From assembly GCF_016906535.1 (NCBI RefSeq), contig NC_057385.1, positions 1,364,001 through 1,428,000 on the forward strand: a stretch of DNA of 64,000 nucleotides, given 5' to 3'. Under the pieces are notes generated by a model. The model was not told the DNA's origin and made no database searches. It saw only the letters and a program-made list of their open reading frames with translations. Both the position numbers and the translations under genes were made by a program. Below, in pieces: positions 22,901 through 34,008 of the stretch (the first letter of the stretch is position 1; every line of letters starts with the position of its first letter). The DNA comes from Rhizoctonia solani. Its lineage: Eukaryota; Basidiomycota; Agaricomycetes; Cantharellales; Ceratobasidiaceae.

Positions 22901-24392
22901 GGATTGACGTGAGTGTGCACAAATTGCGGCTGGTGGCATGCGGGCTTGCCACATCTACGAGTCCGCTCTGCCGCACCGAGTGGTCGAGGAAACATGGCAA
23001 AGGAGGCGAAAGGGGAGTTGCTGTGAAAGTGTGAAAGAACTCACCATCCAGGCTTGGTCTGTACATCATCTTACACTCCTGTAAGATCGCATATACGGTC
23101 CGGGCTATCGTAACCAACACTCCAATCATAAGATTAGATGCAAGGACGCATGAAGTCACGCTGTGCCCGCCTGCTCGAGGGGGTTAGCATGGACCAAGGG
23201 CGAGCAAGAAGGACGTCTTTGAGTTTCAAGCCCCCTGTACCCATTCCCCCGCTATCACGTTGTGTGATTCTTGCCGAGACCACATCAGTCAATTCACTAG
23301 CCAAGGACTATCTGGTTATCCCTCTTGCTGACAAGCCCAGACCTAAACGAGGGGTGCATTAACCGGCGAAAGATAGGAGAACTCCCACCCCCTGGCGCGT
23401 CTCTTCGCACACGCGGCGTTAGATTTGCTGTCGAAGCCAGACAGCGCTTCCTACAGGGCAATAAGTAGTGGCTGAGGGGGAGGGGCTAGGTCCGCGATTG
23501 TATGCTCGGATGAAAGGATCGGAATCGGGGCCGACACATGTTACTTACGCCTATCCCGAAAGACCACTTGCTCAATTGCTGCGGAGCGCCATGGGAATGT
23601 GGGAAAGATGCGGAGAGGGAGAGGAGAAGGAAGGAGTAATGTGCAACAGATGCGGGATTGTTCGTACTCAGATCTTCGGCGTGTGTTTGCGACCCATGAG
23701 AGTTCATCACTGGGAATGGCAAATAGCTCGGTAACGGAACTTCTTACCCAGCCAAAATGAGCTGTGTGTCTTATTCGAATTAAGAACTCAGGCCACAGGA
23801 ATCGCAATGGCCTCGGGAGAGGCTTGTGCCAGTTGATCGCCGAATATCCATGTCAGTCGTAGCTATGAATTGACACGTGTTTGCTGAAAAGAGTCCATAT
23901 GTACGGTTCAAGTATAGAGACAAGAGGACAAGCAGTAACGGCGACCCCCGAAATAGCCTTTGAGTGAGGACTTCTGTCATTTTGGGGGGACGCATATTGA
24001 GGCGAACAGTCAGAGGGCTACTGGGCCTAGACGGACATGAGATCACTCGAGTGAGCGGCAAGAGAGATCTTGGTGTTTATCGTTGTCGATGAGCCTAGTA
24101 AAGACTCGAGGCTGGACCCAGATTCAAATGCTGGCTTGTCGATCAACAGATTGCGTAGAGATACCGTATGACGGCGTGCGCTGGTTGAAATAACAGACAG
24201 GCATCCAAGAATATTATTGGGCATGATGGTCATGACCATTGCATCCACCTAAACGAGTGCTGGAATGAAGCCTGTCGTGCCATCGAGGCCGGCTCAGAAG
24301 CGCCGTGTTAAGGGTTTAACACAGCCACTAGCTTCGATTTTTTGGCCGCTCGTTTTGGTCCTCCACAGTTTTTAATTTTACGCCACGCCAAC
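19905..24392. other. Gene-poor 4.5-kb region
   Basis: The left end should hold the methyltransferase promoter and 5' UTR; a C/T-rich stretch lies at 20.2-20.3 kb. Poly-A runs of about 8-10 nt occur near 21540, 21650, 21930 and 22640. No open frame here has a recognisable domain or a consistent splice chain. Minus-strand frames near 23.8-24.25 kb include hydrophobic pieces (for example MVMTIMPNNILGCLSVI) that could be a remnant of a fungal multi-pass membrane protein, but I could not join them. Confidence 0.5.
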
Positions 24393-25566
24393 ATGGTATG
24401 TCTATGCTTGCCACATTATCTCAGTGCGACTCACCAACACATAGCTATGATAGATTCGTCGCCAAGCCCGTGAACGTCGAGAGTATATTTACCGCAAATC
24501 CCAAGAGGCGCAAGAGCGCCAAACGTATGAGCGGAAACAAAAACTCAAAGATGCACTTGCATCTGGGAAACAATTACCCACCGAATTAAGAAAGGATGCT
24601 ACCGAGTTGGGAAAGTCATGAGCATGGACGAGTCCCAGGCTGGTGAGTCAAAATACACAAGGAGCAAGCATTCTGGGGTCTAAAGACTTGTCAGAACCCA
24701 CGACTCACATCGATGACGAGTACTCGCGTGCTGGAATTATGGACCCAAAGATCGTTATTACAACGTCGAGATCCGAGCTCGAAGTTACTGCAGTTTGCCA
24801 AAGTAAGATGCCAGAGTTGGCTAGTCTGGGTTGACTGACTGTCATGGGCGAATAGGAGATGAGACTGGTCTTTCCCAACTCGACTCGAATCAATCGTGGT
24901 AATTACGTTGTAAAAGAGCTGGCAGATGCATGTCGAGCCAACGATGTGACGGACTTGGTTGTACTGCATGAGCACCGAGGTGTTCCAGGTGAGTGCGTTC
25001 AACAGGCCATTTCAGCATTTTTGTCAAACCGATTGCGTAGACGCCCTTATTGTCTCCCACTTTCCTCACGGACCTACACTGTATTTTTCGCTGCACAATG
25101 TGGGATTGCGACATGACATTGCGACGTACAACCAGTCAACAGTGTCGGAGCAATACCCACATTTGATATTCGAGGGGTTTAGCTCAAAGCTAGGCAAACG
25201 GGTGATGGACGCTCTGCGGTACTTGTTCCCGGTGCCTAAACCAGATGCAACGCGAGTAATGACGTTTGCGAATGAGAACGACTTCATTTCGTTCAGGTGA
25301 GCAAGGTTGGTTTGTTGTGTAGAATATTATTAACATCTGAGATAGGCACCATGTGTTCGCGAAAACATCCCACAAGGAAGTTCAACTGGCTGAAGTCGGG
25401 CCTCGGTTCGAAATGAAACGTAGGTATGCGCGCGCTCGTACGAACTTTCGTTGACAGTAGTTTAGCATACGAAATTCGGCAAGGCACCATTGAACAAGCC
25501 ACGGCTGACAAGGAATGGGTTCTTTCTCATTACACCCGTACGGCTAAAAAGCGAAGACAGCTGTAG
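24393..25566 (+). CDS. IMP4: U3 snoRNP protein IMP4 (Brix domain), with two apparent frameshifts
   Basis: IMP4 pairs U3 snoRNA with pre-rRNA in the nucleolar SSU processome and is essential in yeast. After an intron directly following the ATG (24396 onward), exon 2 reads [19 protein letters not shown] and [20 protein letters not shown]. Then come [133 protein letters not shown] and the end [10 protein letters not shown]. This is the full Brix order. Two breaks appear. Near 24609-24615 the frame hits TGA where the family continues with a [13 protein letters not shown] segment, restored by one extra base. Near 24767-24772 the frame gives SELEV where the next frame gives the conserved [11 protein letters not shown], restored by two bases. 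Essentiality argues for assembly error over true loss. Confidence 0.88.
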
Positions 25567-27146
25567 CACGCTCGGTGCCGTATGTTATTTGTACCGACGA
25601 GCCTACATCCCTTTTTTGCATAATGATTTAATCCAAAATGAGCCCATTGCTGTTGGGAGGGCTGTATATTTGACCACGTGATTGTGTTTTGATTTGCAAC
25701 TATAGGGCGGAACTCGCCGATAAGCTTTCAATGGCTGGGAATGGAATATGATGGAAGTTCGGCGAATGAATTAGGAGATCCAAGGGTGTGACCGCTTGGA
25801 CATTTTTGGGGTGCTGTCTGAATGCGGCTTCTATATGTACATCTATCTAGACCCTGATCACATGAGGAAGGAGAACTGCCCGAGTCGGAAGCGGACGTGG
25901 CAGATGAGCGAAAATTTTCAGGCTGGAGCAGAAGGCAAAGATGTATGCGCAAGCTAGGTGCCAGTGAGGGGTAGAGCCATTGGTGGCAAGGCGGGTGGCG
26001 GTCATCGGGGGTACGAGGAGGCCGACGTGCCTGTGCCGCAGTACGAGTAAGATCAGCTCGTGATGTGGTGTGGGAATATGGGTACGTCTCGATTGTTGAG
26101 TCGATCGCCCCACTAGTTGGATATGTTCCTTCCTTTCACGGAGAGCTTGCCATTTCGCTAAAAAGTGGGCGCTTTCCCCGCGTTGCCCTTGCCACATCCG
26201 CCTGGAGACGCAACACCAACGGAATAGGACAGATCGTAGGTGAGACCCACATCATCATCACAGCCTCCCGCACGCGCCGCCCTCTCATTCTAGACCCACG
26301 AATGGATATTGGTGCCCCTATCTTCCGGGGTATTGGTTTTGTGCGCAATAATGGGGCCTGCTTCGATTCCAATTGGCGCAAGCACTCGCTGAATGTGTCC
26401 ATGTTTGCTTCCGGTCCCATCGTCCGAAGCTCTTTTCAGCTTTATTGGCCGCTTCACTAACTGTCTCTTATCCTCCCCCGTCTGAATAGGCAAGCCGCGT
26501 TAGGTACGTACTCGCTATGCCCCATACACTCTCCACTGTTCCTCGGTCCTCGAGATCGGATCTTCGCACCATTCGGGGGCACATGCCGCCTCAGGGCCTC
26601 GCTCATTGGCGATTCCGTATTTACACAACCGCCTGTTGCCCCATCTCGACGCTTTGGTCGTCCTGATCCTGACACCCCCGCTTTCTCGTGCTTTCAGCTC
26701 CCGCCCTTCTTGTCTTCATCTGGTCTATTTCCATATTCCATTTCCCTATTTTCTCCATCGCACCCTCCGTATGTCCGCACTGCTCCATTCCATTCACCCA
26801 ATTCTCATTTCTCGATATGTCTCTTACAGATCATCTCCGCAGATCCCCTCATCGTCAACATCTGCCTGGTTGCTGCGCACGGACCACCTCTAGGTATGTC
26901 GCCACGCCACTTGAACTATATCCGTACTGACAACCCACCCTTCCATATTCGCGCTCTCATTCACTTGCCAAACTTGGTCTTGACCTTGCCTCGCCCAAAC
27001 CGTGCTATCAAATTATCCTCGATCAAGCTCCCTCCGCGATCGCTTTTACTTTTCTTGCACATACTTGCACCCCCACCAACACTTAGGTACGTAAATACAC
27101 ACTATTTCAGAACTTTTCTTTCTCAACAGTGTTCTCGACTAGGCAA
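25567..27146 (+). promoter_or_regulatory. Upstream region of the MADS-box gene with a long pyrimidine-rich stretch
   Basis: From about 26490 to 27130 the plus strand is strongly C/T-rich, with many TCC, CTTC and CCTC units, ending just before the MCM1-like ATG. Such stretches mark transcription starts in many filamentous fungi, so this is probably core promoter plus 5' UTR, possibly with a leader intron. Open frames inside (for example 26065-26460 and 26710-27633) show only low-complexity or Leu/Pro-biased composition. The IMP4 3' flank occupies the left end. Confidence 0.45.
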
Positions 27147-28478
27147 ATGTCTGCTCCTTCAACATATCCCCAATCTGCCCCCGTCTCAACTGGACCTCCT
27201 CCGAACATGGTTACGTCTCCCCGCTCTAAGCGTCCTCGTCCTCCCGATTTGCACACTGGCACCAACTCGGGATTGCCTGCCACCACCGGCGCCCCTGTCT
27301 CGGGTGGTCCTACTACTGGAGGTTTCCCAACTCCTTCCAGTGCCACTGGCGCCGGCGACGACGTCTTTCACCAAGAAGACGGTGAAGACGGTGAAGATGA
27401 TGATGATGACGATGGTGGTCCACGCAAAGGTAGTGGGCCATTATCTGTTGAGATTTGCACCTGCATTTTCTGATTTTATTCTCCTAGGTACCGAGAAGAA
27501 GGCAGGCCGTCGCAAGATCAAGATTGAATTTATTCAAGACAAGAGCCGAAGGCATATTACTTTCTCCAAGCGAAAGGCTGGTATCATGAAGAAGGTGTGT
27601 GGCCATACGCATGTTCTAATTATCATACTCTGACACTGTGTGTGTGCTAGGCATACGAGTTGTCAACGCTCACGGGTACGCAAGTGCTGCTGCTCGTTGT
27701 ATCAGAAACCGGACTTGTCTATACGTTTACTACCGCAAAACTTCAGCCTCTGGTCACCCAACCAGAGGGTAAGAATTTAATTCAAGCCTGTCTCAATGCT
27801 CCCAATGGTACTCTGCCGGGTGGGGCGTCTGCTGCCGCGCCTGGTATGCCCCCGCCACCACCAACGGGGCGCCAACGCCCTACAGCAATGTCACTCGGCA
27901 TGACCGGAGCTGCCTCTCCGAATAACGATGCTGAGGGGGAAGATGACGGCGAAGGAAGTGGCGACAGTCCCAACATGGGCTCTGCCAAGGGCCGCAGACG
28001 TCGTCGTACCAACAGCAGCAGTGGTGCGGTTCCCGGAGGCAATATGGCTAAGAGCATTCCGAGCCCATCAGACAGTATGCCCTCTACGTCTCCTACTCTG
28101 AGCATGCAGCAAGCTCACGGTATGTTTTTTTGTCTGTCGCGCTGGTGATGGCATTCTGATTTTTGTCTAGGTGGCGTATCCGGAGCGGGAGCTGCGTATG
28201 GCTCACATCCCACTCATTCCCCGACCTTGCCTCATCACCATCACGGACAGCATCATCTCGACCAACCCGGCATGTATGGTTACCCTCGCGAAGGGGGTGC
28301 TTCTGCCAATATGATGCCCGGGTACCATCACGGCCAATATAGCGGTCTAAACGCTGGCGGTATGCCCTCGGGTATGAGTGCTGGCTCAGTGCCTGGTGCT
28401 CCCATTGGCCAAGCGGGGTCCCAGCCTCCTCAACAATCACAAATGTGGATGCAACAAGGCAACATGCCGCGTCGGTGA
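27147..28478 (+). CDS. MCM1: MADS-box transcription factor, MCM1/SRF type
   Basis: A DNA-binding dimer of the SRF-like (type I) class, which in fungi recruits partners for mating and cell-cycle genes. The N-terminus (MSAPSTYPQSAPVSTGPPP) is Pro/Gly/Thr-rich and ends in an acidic run (EDGEDGEDDDDDDGG). The MADS box follows across introns: GRRKIKIEFIQDKSRRHITF, then SKRKAGIMKK, AYELSTLTGTQVLLLVVSET and GLVYTFTTAKLQPLVTQPEG, with the SAM-type extension KNLIQACLNAP. The C-terminus is low complexity, with a polybasic patch (KGRRRRRTNS), His-rich (LPHHHHGQHH) and Gly/Met/Gln-rich stretches, ending QQGNMPRR. The start at 27147 is the first ATG in frame. Four exons read cleanly. Confidence 0.92.
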
Positions 28479-29651
28479 ACGCCATCGCGATACCACAACT
28501 AGATAAATTTATGAAGATGCATGACTGTCTGTCTTTTGACACATCCTTATAACGTGTTGCTTCTTGTCGAATAGCTTTTGATTCGTGTATATGCACTTAC
28601 TCGTCTTTTTTCATGTTCGCTTTTGTCCCCACAATGTCGCTCCTTCAACTCCTCCCTTTTTTCTTTCACATTTAACATGCGGGTTCGACCACACTCGAAT
28701 TCCATTAAATAGGTGTTTGGTCTGGGCGATAGACAATCTGCCTGGGTCTAGTTTTGTGTTGTGCTTCTATGCGTCTTTGTTTGTTTGTTTGGTTACTTGC
28801 TCGTTTCCTGCCTTTCTTTTCTTGGTGTTTGGTCTTGTGTGTTGCCCTTGATGTCTGCGGGTAAATGAAGATGTAGTCTACGTAACTATCTGTTGTATAT
28901 CAGGAATTTTGCGAGCTCGTACTAGTTCGGAATTCATTATACGATAATGCGGGGCAGCAGTGGGGCAGCCCAAGCCTCGGTATCCTAAATTAAACTGCAA
29001 CACTTGGCAATGCAGTACCACAGTTTGTTGTTCAACAAAGTCTTGACCACGTGATTTTATTTCTTTGTTTTCATGTTTTGACATGCATGTGTGCTAAGCC
29101 TGGCACCTATCAATATCCGTTCCTAGCCCTAGTCCAGACTAGGCTTATGAATTGCGTCATTGTCTCAAACCGGCATTGGATCCTTGACGGGGCGATGAGA
29201 ACTTTCGGGACCTATCTGTCGTCAGGGGCTTGGTTCCTCGACATATCTGCCAGGCTCGGCTCGTGTTTTCGAGACATTTCACTTGAGAAGGAAGGCCAGC
29301 GACATGACAAAAGATGTCAAGATTTACTGGTTTACGAAGCCAACGAAAATTATTGGATTATAGTGGAGCAAAGTAACCACCGGTGTCATCGGCGGGGGAC
29401 GTGTATAATGCCTGATATGGTACGGTACATGTGGTGGCCTGCTATGGATACATACAACAGATGCCAAGGTCAAGAAAGATAAGAGTGAAGTAAATTTAGA
29501 TGCGAACGATTAGTCCCTGCGTGAATCTTGGAATTCGTGTGTGTTCAAGAAACGGTAGCCCATTACAGTAAGACCAAAGGGGAAGCAAAAGAAAAGAAAA
29601 CCAACAGAAAAGCAAGTGCGCGTTCGAGTTTTTGTATTTTATTTTTGATGG
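28479..29651. other. Convergent intergenic region
   Basis: It lies between the 3' ends of the MCM1-like gene and the YTH gene. T-rich stretches near 28560-28800 fit a 3' UTR. A 143-codon plus-strand open frame (29051-29482) has no recognisable motif and no neighbours in a splice chain, so it is not called. Confidence 0.5.
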
Positions 29652-32600
29652 TCATCGGGCACGCCCGGGTTGCCCGCGACTTGTAGACGGGGCAGGAGCA
29701 GAAGCAAGTGCGCTTTGTTGCGCCCCAGAACGAGGCGGTGGGTTCCGCGAAGACGAAGCAGCGCCACCAGCAGAAGTCGGCTCGGGCTCCTCCACAACCC
29801 GATCCCACTCGTCCAGCAAGCGCTGTCCGACGCCTGGCTCTACCTCTGTACCATCCCGCGAAACCTTGACTTCGCGGTCACTGTTCCATGGGTTGCGCAA
29901 GTGTCGCGTACGATGAAACGGTAATCTCTCTGTTTTGATCCAGCGGATTTTGAACGGTTTGCCCCAGCTATCGGCCTTGTCATCAGCTTCCACGTTCTTG
30001 GGGAGCGTTTCTCTAATGGGATGCACACTCGGGTCTCTAGAAAGTCCTCGTGCGCGCTCAAGATCGACTGTAAGCGCTGTGTCAAGATGTACAACGCCAT
30101 CGCCGTCCATGTGACTCCCTTGTTCTTTCGAAGGATCGCCAACGCACTCGAGGTCCGAGCAGCTCGGTATGGCGCGCTCTGGTCAAGTTTGAACGTATCT
30201 GCCTGAACAATTTCACCCGCTGGTCCAGTCGCGTCATTATTACGCTCAGCTCCATCTGGTTTTGTCAGTTGCTTGTGGCTTGGCCCATTTCCGCTGGTGC
30301 AGATATTTGGCCGTCTATACGCGGGCGCGGGAATGTGTTGCCTGTATTTGTCTAGTCACCATATAGCTCATAGAATACAAAGTAGCCTTACTGGGTGTGA
30401 TTGGTGCAGGGCTCGCCGCAAACTTGTGTTCACTGGGAGAGAAGAAGGCCGGCTTGGCTCCCAATTGTCCAGTCTCGGCTCCATCGACCGATGTACCCGC
30501 TGTAGCCTCGGGCTTGCGCTGTACTGTAGGGGAAGTTGGGGATCTAGAGGGGCCACGAGATTCCCAGCTCACAGATTGCTGGCTACCGATGATGGGCCCA
30601 TCCATCCTGAATCCAGACCCATGTCAGAACCCATTCATCCATCAACCCATAAGGACTCTCAAACCTAGCATAGCCAAACCATTCGCCTGACTTTGAAAGA
30701 CAAAGGTAAGACTAATGTATGATATTATCTAGGCTAAACGCCCACCTTGTTTGCCGAAAAGATCAGGTACACATCTTTACTAGTTCGGTAGGCCCTGTCC
30801 AATGTAGACTCGTTATGCGCCTGCGTTGCCCACAAGCCACGATCAACGCTGGTATTGAGATCGGACTAGAACCATAAACACGAGTCAGCCACATATATGC
30901 ACCTATGCAATCGCCAGAGCATACTGGAGTTAACGATTTGAGAATGAAATACCGCTTTGGGAAATTGCGTATGAGGAAACTCGAATTCGTTGAGCCAGAG
31001 CCAGAATGATGTGCCGCAGGATAATCTTTCGGGTCTCCAGCATGTGGTCTTCCTAACAGATCGGCAGGAAGCTGATGTACATCGTCAACAGGTGCAGGGA
31101 TTGGAGGCGAGGAACCCGAAGACGACGTGGCGCCAAGGTATGTTGAAGGAGATGTAGCAGGATCATCCACTATCGCTTCCTTGTCCTTTACCGCATCGAT
31201 GCCAGATGCTGCTTCCATCTTTCGTTCTTGTTCCTGGACCCACCGTGCATGCATGCCCATACCTCGTTGCCCTCCTACACCTGCACGAAGATCGTCATCC
31301 TTGCGTCGAACGCGACATACCAATCGTGGGCATCGCGGATCCTTTGGGCGCAGTGGGCGACCATTAAAGAATGAAACAGCTCGATTCAGATACACTTCTT
31401 CTTCGTAATTGACAAACGCGCAGTTGGAGCGTGAGATGAGGAATACAGAGGACACCCCATGGGAGTGCTCCGCGCTGGTGCCTCCCACATCGCCATCCTG
31501 TTTGTCTAAAGGGACAGGTGGTAGTAGCGTCCGAGTTGGGCCAGTGGTCGCAACAGGTTCGCGTGCAGTCGTGTCCTGGTTGAAAAAAGACCAGAGCTCG
31601 TCATGTGTCGCATCGCTGGGGACATTCCCGACCCACATAACCCAGTCTGAACGCGCGACTGGTGGGTTTGGATGCCACGGCCTACGTGTTGCAGGAGATG
31701 TAACGCGGGAGCCACCGGGCCCTGCTTTACTAGCGGCTGATGCTCTGCCTTTAGATGTGGATGTGGGTTGAACCGGAGACTGGACGCTTGCAGACGGTGG
31801 GGCAGACGGAGATGATGTGTGCGTATGGATTGGTAATGTAAGCGCGGGTAGTTGCCTTCCCATGGGAGGCTGTGGAGACTGTAAGCTCATGGCCCCGAAT
31901 GCCGCATACATCTGGTGAGGTGATGCTGCGGAAGGGGCGGGTCCCGTACTCACGGGAGATAGCGCAGTTCTTGGCGAATGAGCAGCAGGCGGGGGCGGAA
32001 GTCCAACAGGATTAGGAAACCCTTGGGGGTGAGATGAGTTGGTGTTTAACATGACTGCCATCGGGTGAGATGACTGCTGCGAACTGTCAAATCGTTGGAG
32101 GAATTGTTGGGCTGGCGGCTGACCGCCATACGTTCCTACCGGCGGTGCAGAGCCACCCCCGGCAGGCATGAACCACCACATTCCGGATGTTGGTCCGTCA
32201 TCAGTATGACCTTGAGGTGGAAGATATGGATGGCCATAAGGCGCGTGTGCGTAAGTAGCTGGTGCATACATGGGCGGTCCCGAAACCATGCCGTATGGTG
32301 CAAAATGCATTCCATACGCCCCTGTAGGTGATGAGTAGCCACCTCCCACAGAAGAACCCTGATAGTTTCCACTCGAGGGCGAAGTCGGGTAGCCGCCCGC
32401 AACCGGGGACGCTGTGGAGTAGCCACCCGGAAAATTCCCTGGCATAGGCCCAAAGGTAGGCGGCGACGTGGGATATTGGCTGAAACCAGAGCCACTCTGA
32501 TAGGGCGTGTATGGACTATACGGCATGCCTGGTCGATAGTTGGGAAATGCAGTAGCCGACCCAGTATTGGGGTACCCTCCTCCTTGGACATGGGGGCTGC

Positions 32601-34008
32601 TATTAGGCGGTCCACCAAAGGACGGATGCCGAGGAGAGGATGGGCCAAAAGGGGCGTTTCCGGGATACGTGGGGTAAGGGTGTGGATAACCTGGGTGTGA
32701 GCTGGTATTTGCAGAGTGACCAGTGGTGTAGACTAAGGAAGGCGTGTCTGGCTGATATCCAGGGGGAGGAACTGTTTCTCGGTCCTGGGTGGGCGTCGAG
32801 TCGGATGAGGGCTATGGAAAATTGTGGTTCAGCAACCGTGCGTTAGTCAAATAGATACAGTGTCTTGTGGTCTAGGGGGGAATGAAGAAGCCGCATGATG
32901 AATGTTCCGACAAGCTTACGTGGAAGAGTATATTTTCCCGTTCCAGCTTATAGTAGACCCAATGATGAAAACAAAACACATACATTAGTTGAAGGAACCC
33001 CACTAGGAGCTGCCCAAAAGGTCCTGTCTCCGGAAGAACGACGCGCCGGATCTGTGCTGGGAGGCGGTCCAGTTGGTGCTTTAGACATGACCGGGCCGGT
33101 TGAAAATAACACAGCGCCAGGCTTGACCAGGTCTTTGTCCCAAGAGGGTTGGGATAAATGATCAGATAGTGGAGGGGCGTTCTCCTGCGAGCCTGTGCCC
33201 AATGAAATAGGCCTATGATGTGTCAGTTGGGTAGAGCGTTGTGATGAAAAGTCTGGAGCAGGATCAGGTGTGCTGCTTGGAGGTAGTTTCGGTAGACAAG
33301 CTTGCTCGGCAAGCGTGGCCGGTGGGAAGAGTAGAAAGCGATCGTGGGTCCCGGGATCGGTGGATGTGCGCGTGTCTTTGTGACCCGTGTTTTGGTCCAA
33401 GGGTGATGCGGGGAGGGAGGCGTATTTTTGAGGAAGTGCTTGATTAGGTGAAACTAAGATCAATGCGTTAATGGACGTCAATCGAACAGTTAGTAAATTG
33501 GTCTAGAGAAATGACACGATGTGGATAGCGAACGATGTGGAGTTGGATTGCAATGAATGGACAAGCCAAAGAGGCAGTGAGCTAGGCCGGTGTTGTACTC
33601 TATACTGCCGATCAAACAGGATTGGACTTGTCTAAAAAATCCTCATACGAGGCTCACGTGGCAATCCATCTCGATCATAAGAGCTCCACTAGCTCCACCG
33701 AGGCACCCCGGCATCCCCGCAGGCATTTGTGGATACTCCCTAGGCAACCAAAGGCACGCACCACATTCCAGAAGCGCTAAACTCACCTTGCGATGAAGGC
33801 TGGTCTCCCACCGGTGGCCGTACACTGGGTTCCTGAATTGCCGTAGCATTGGAGCTCCGTTCGCTTTGCGGCGATGCATTACCCGCCAACCGAGAATGTT
33901 GAGCTATTTCCTGTGCGGTCCCGAGCTCCACAGTTTAGCAAACCCCATCTGAAAATGTCATACGCTCATACTTACGATCCAATCACCAGCCTGCCAGTTG
34001 GACACCAT
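29652..34008 (-). CDS. RNA-binding protein with RRM and YTH (m6A reader) domains
   Basis: The start MVSNWQAGDWI (34008) is followed by exons rich in Ser, Pro, Gly and Tyr (MPYSPYTPYQSGSGFSQYP onward), probably disordered. An RRM then reads DWVMWVGNVPSDATHDELW, SSVFLISRSNCAFVNYEEE and AVSFFNGRPLRPKDPRCPRL. After another linker comes a YTH domain: SFLIRNFPKRYFILKSLT, SDLNTSVDRGLWATQAHNES, KDVYLIFSANK, SGEWFGYARMDGP. A long inserted linker separates this from the C-terminal YTH strands, SWGKPFKIRWIKTERLPFHR and TRHLRNPWNSDREVKVSRDG. The Trp residues in RGLWAT and EWFGYA sit where the methyl-adenosine cage is expected. The tail is Ala/Ser/Pro-rich. Known fungal YTH proteins bind m6A RNA and influence decay and splicing. 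Near 30138-30152 two open frames overlap and a one-base gap would join them, so a frame error there is possible. Confidence 0.87.

Noticed and set aside
23780..24248. Hydrophobic minus-strand pieces resembling a fungal multi-pass membrane protein
   Set aside because: The pieces could not be joined in phase and no complete domain is present; at most a remnant.
26710..27633. A 307-codon plus-strand open frame upstream of and overlapping the MADS-box gene
   Set aside because: Composition is a by-product of the C/T-rich leader, and its 3' part overlaps the MADS-box exons in another frame. It reads through their introns.
29051..29482. A 143-codon plus-strand open frame
   Set aside because: It lies between two convergent 3' ends, has no recognisable domain and its composition is not gene-like.
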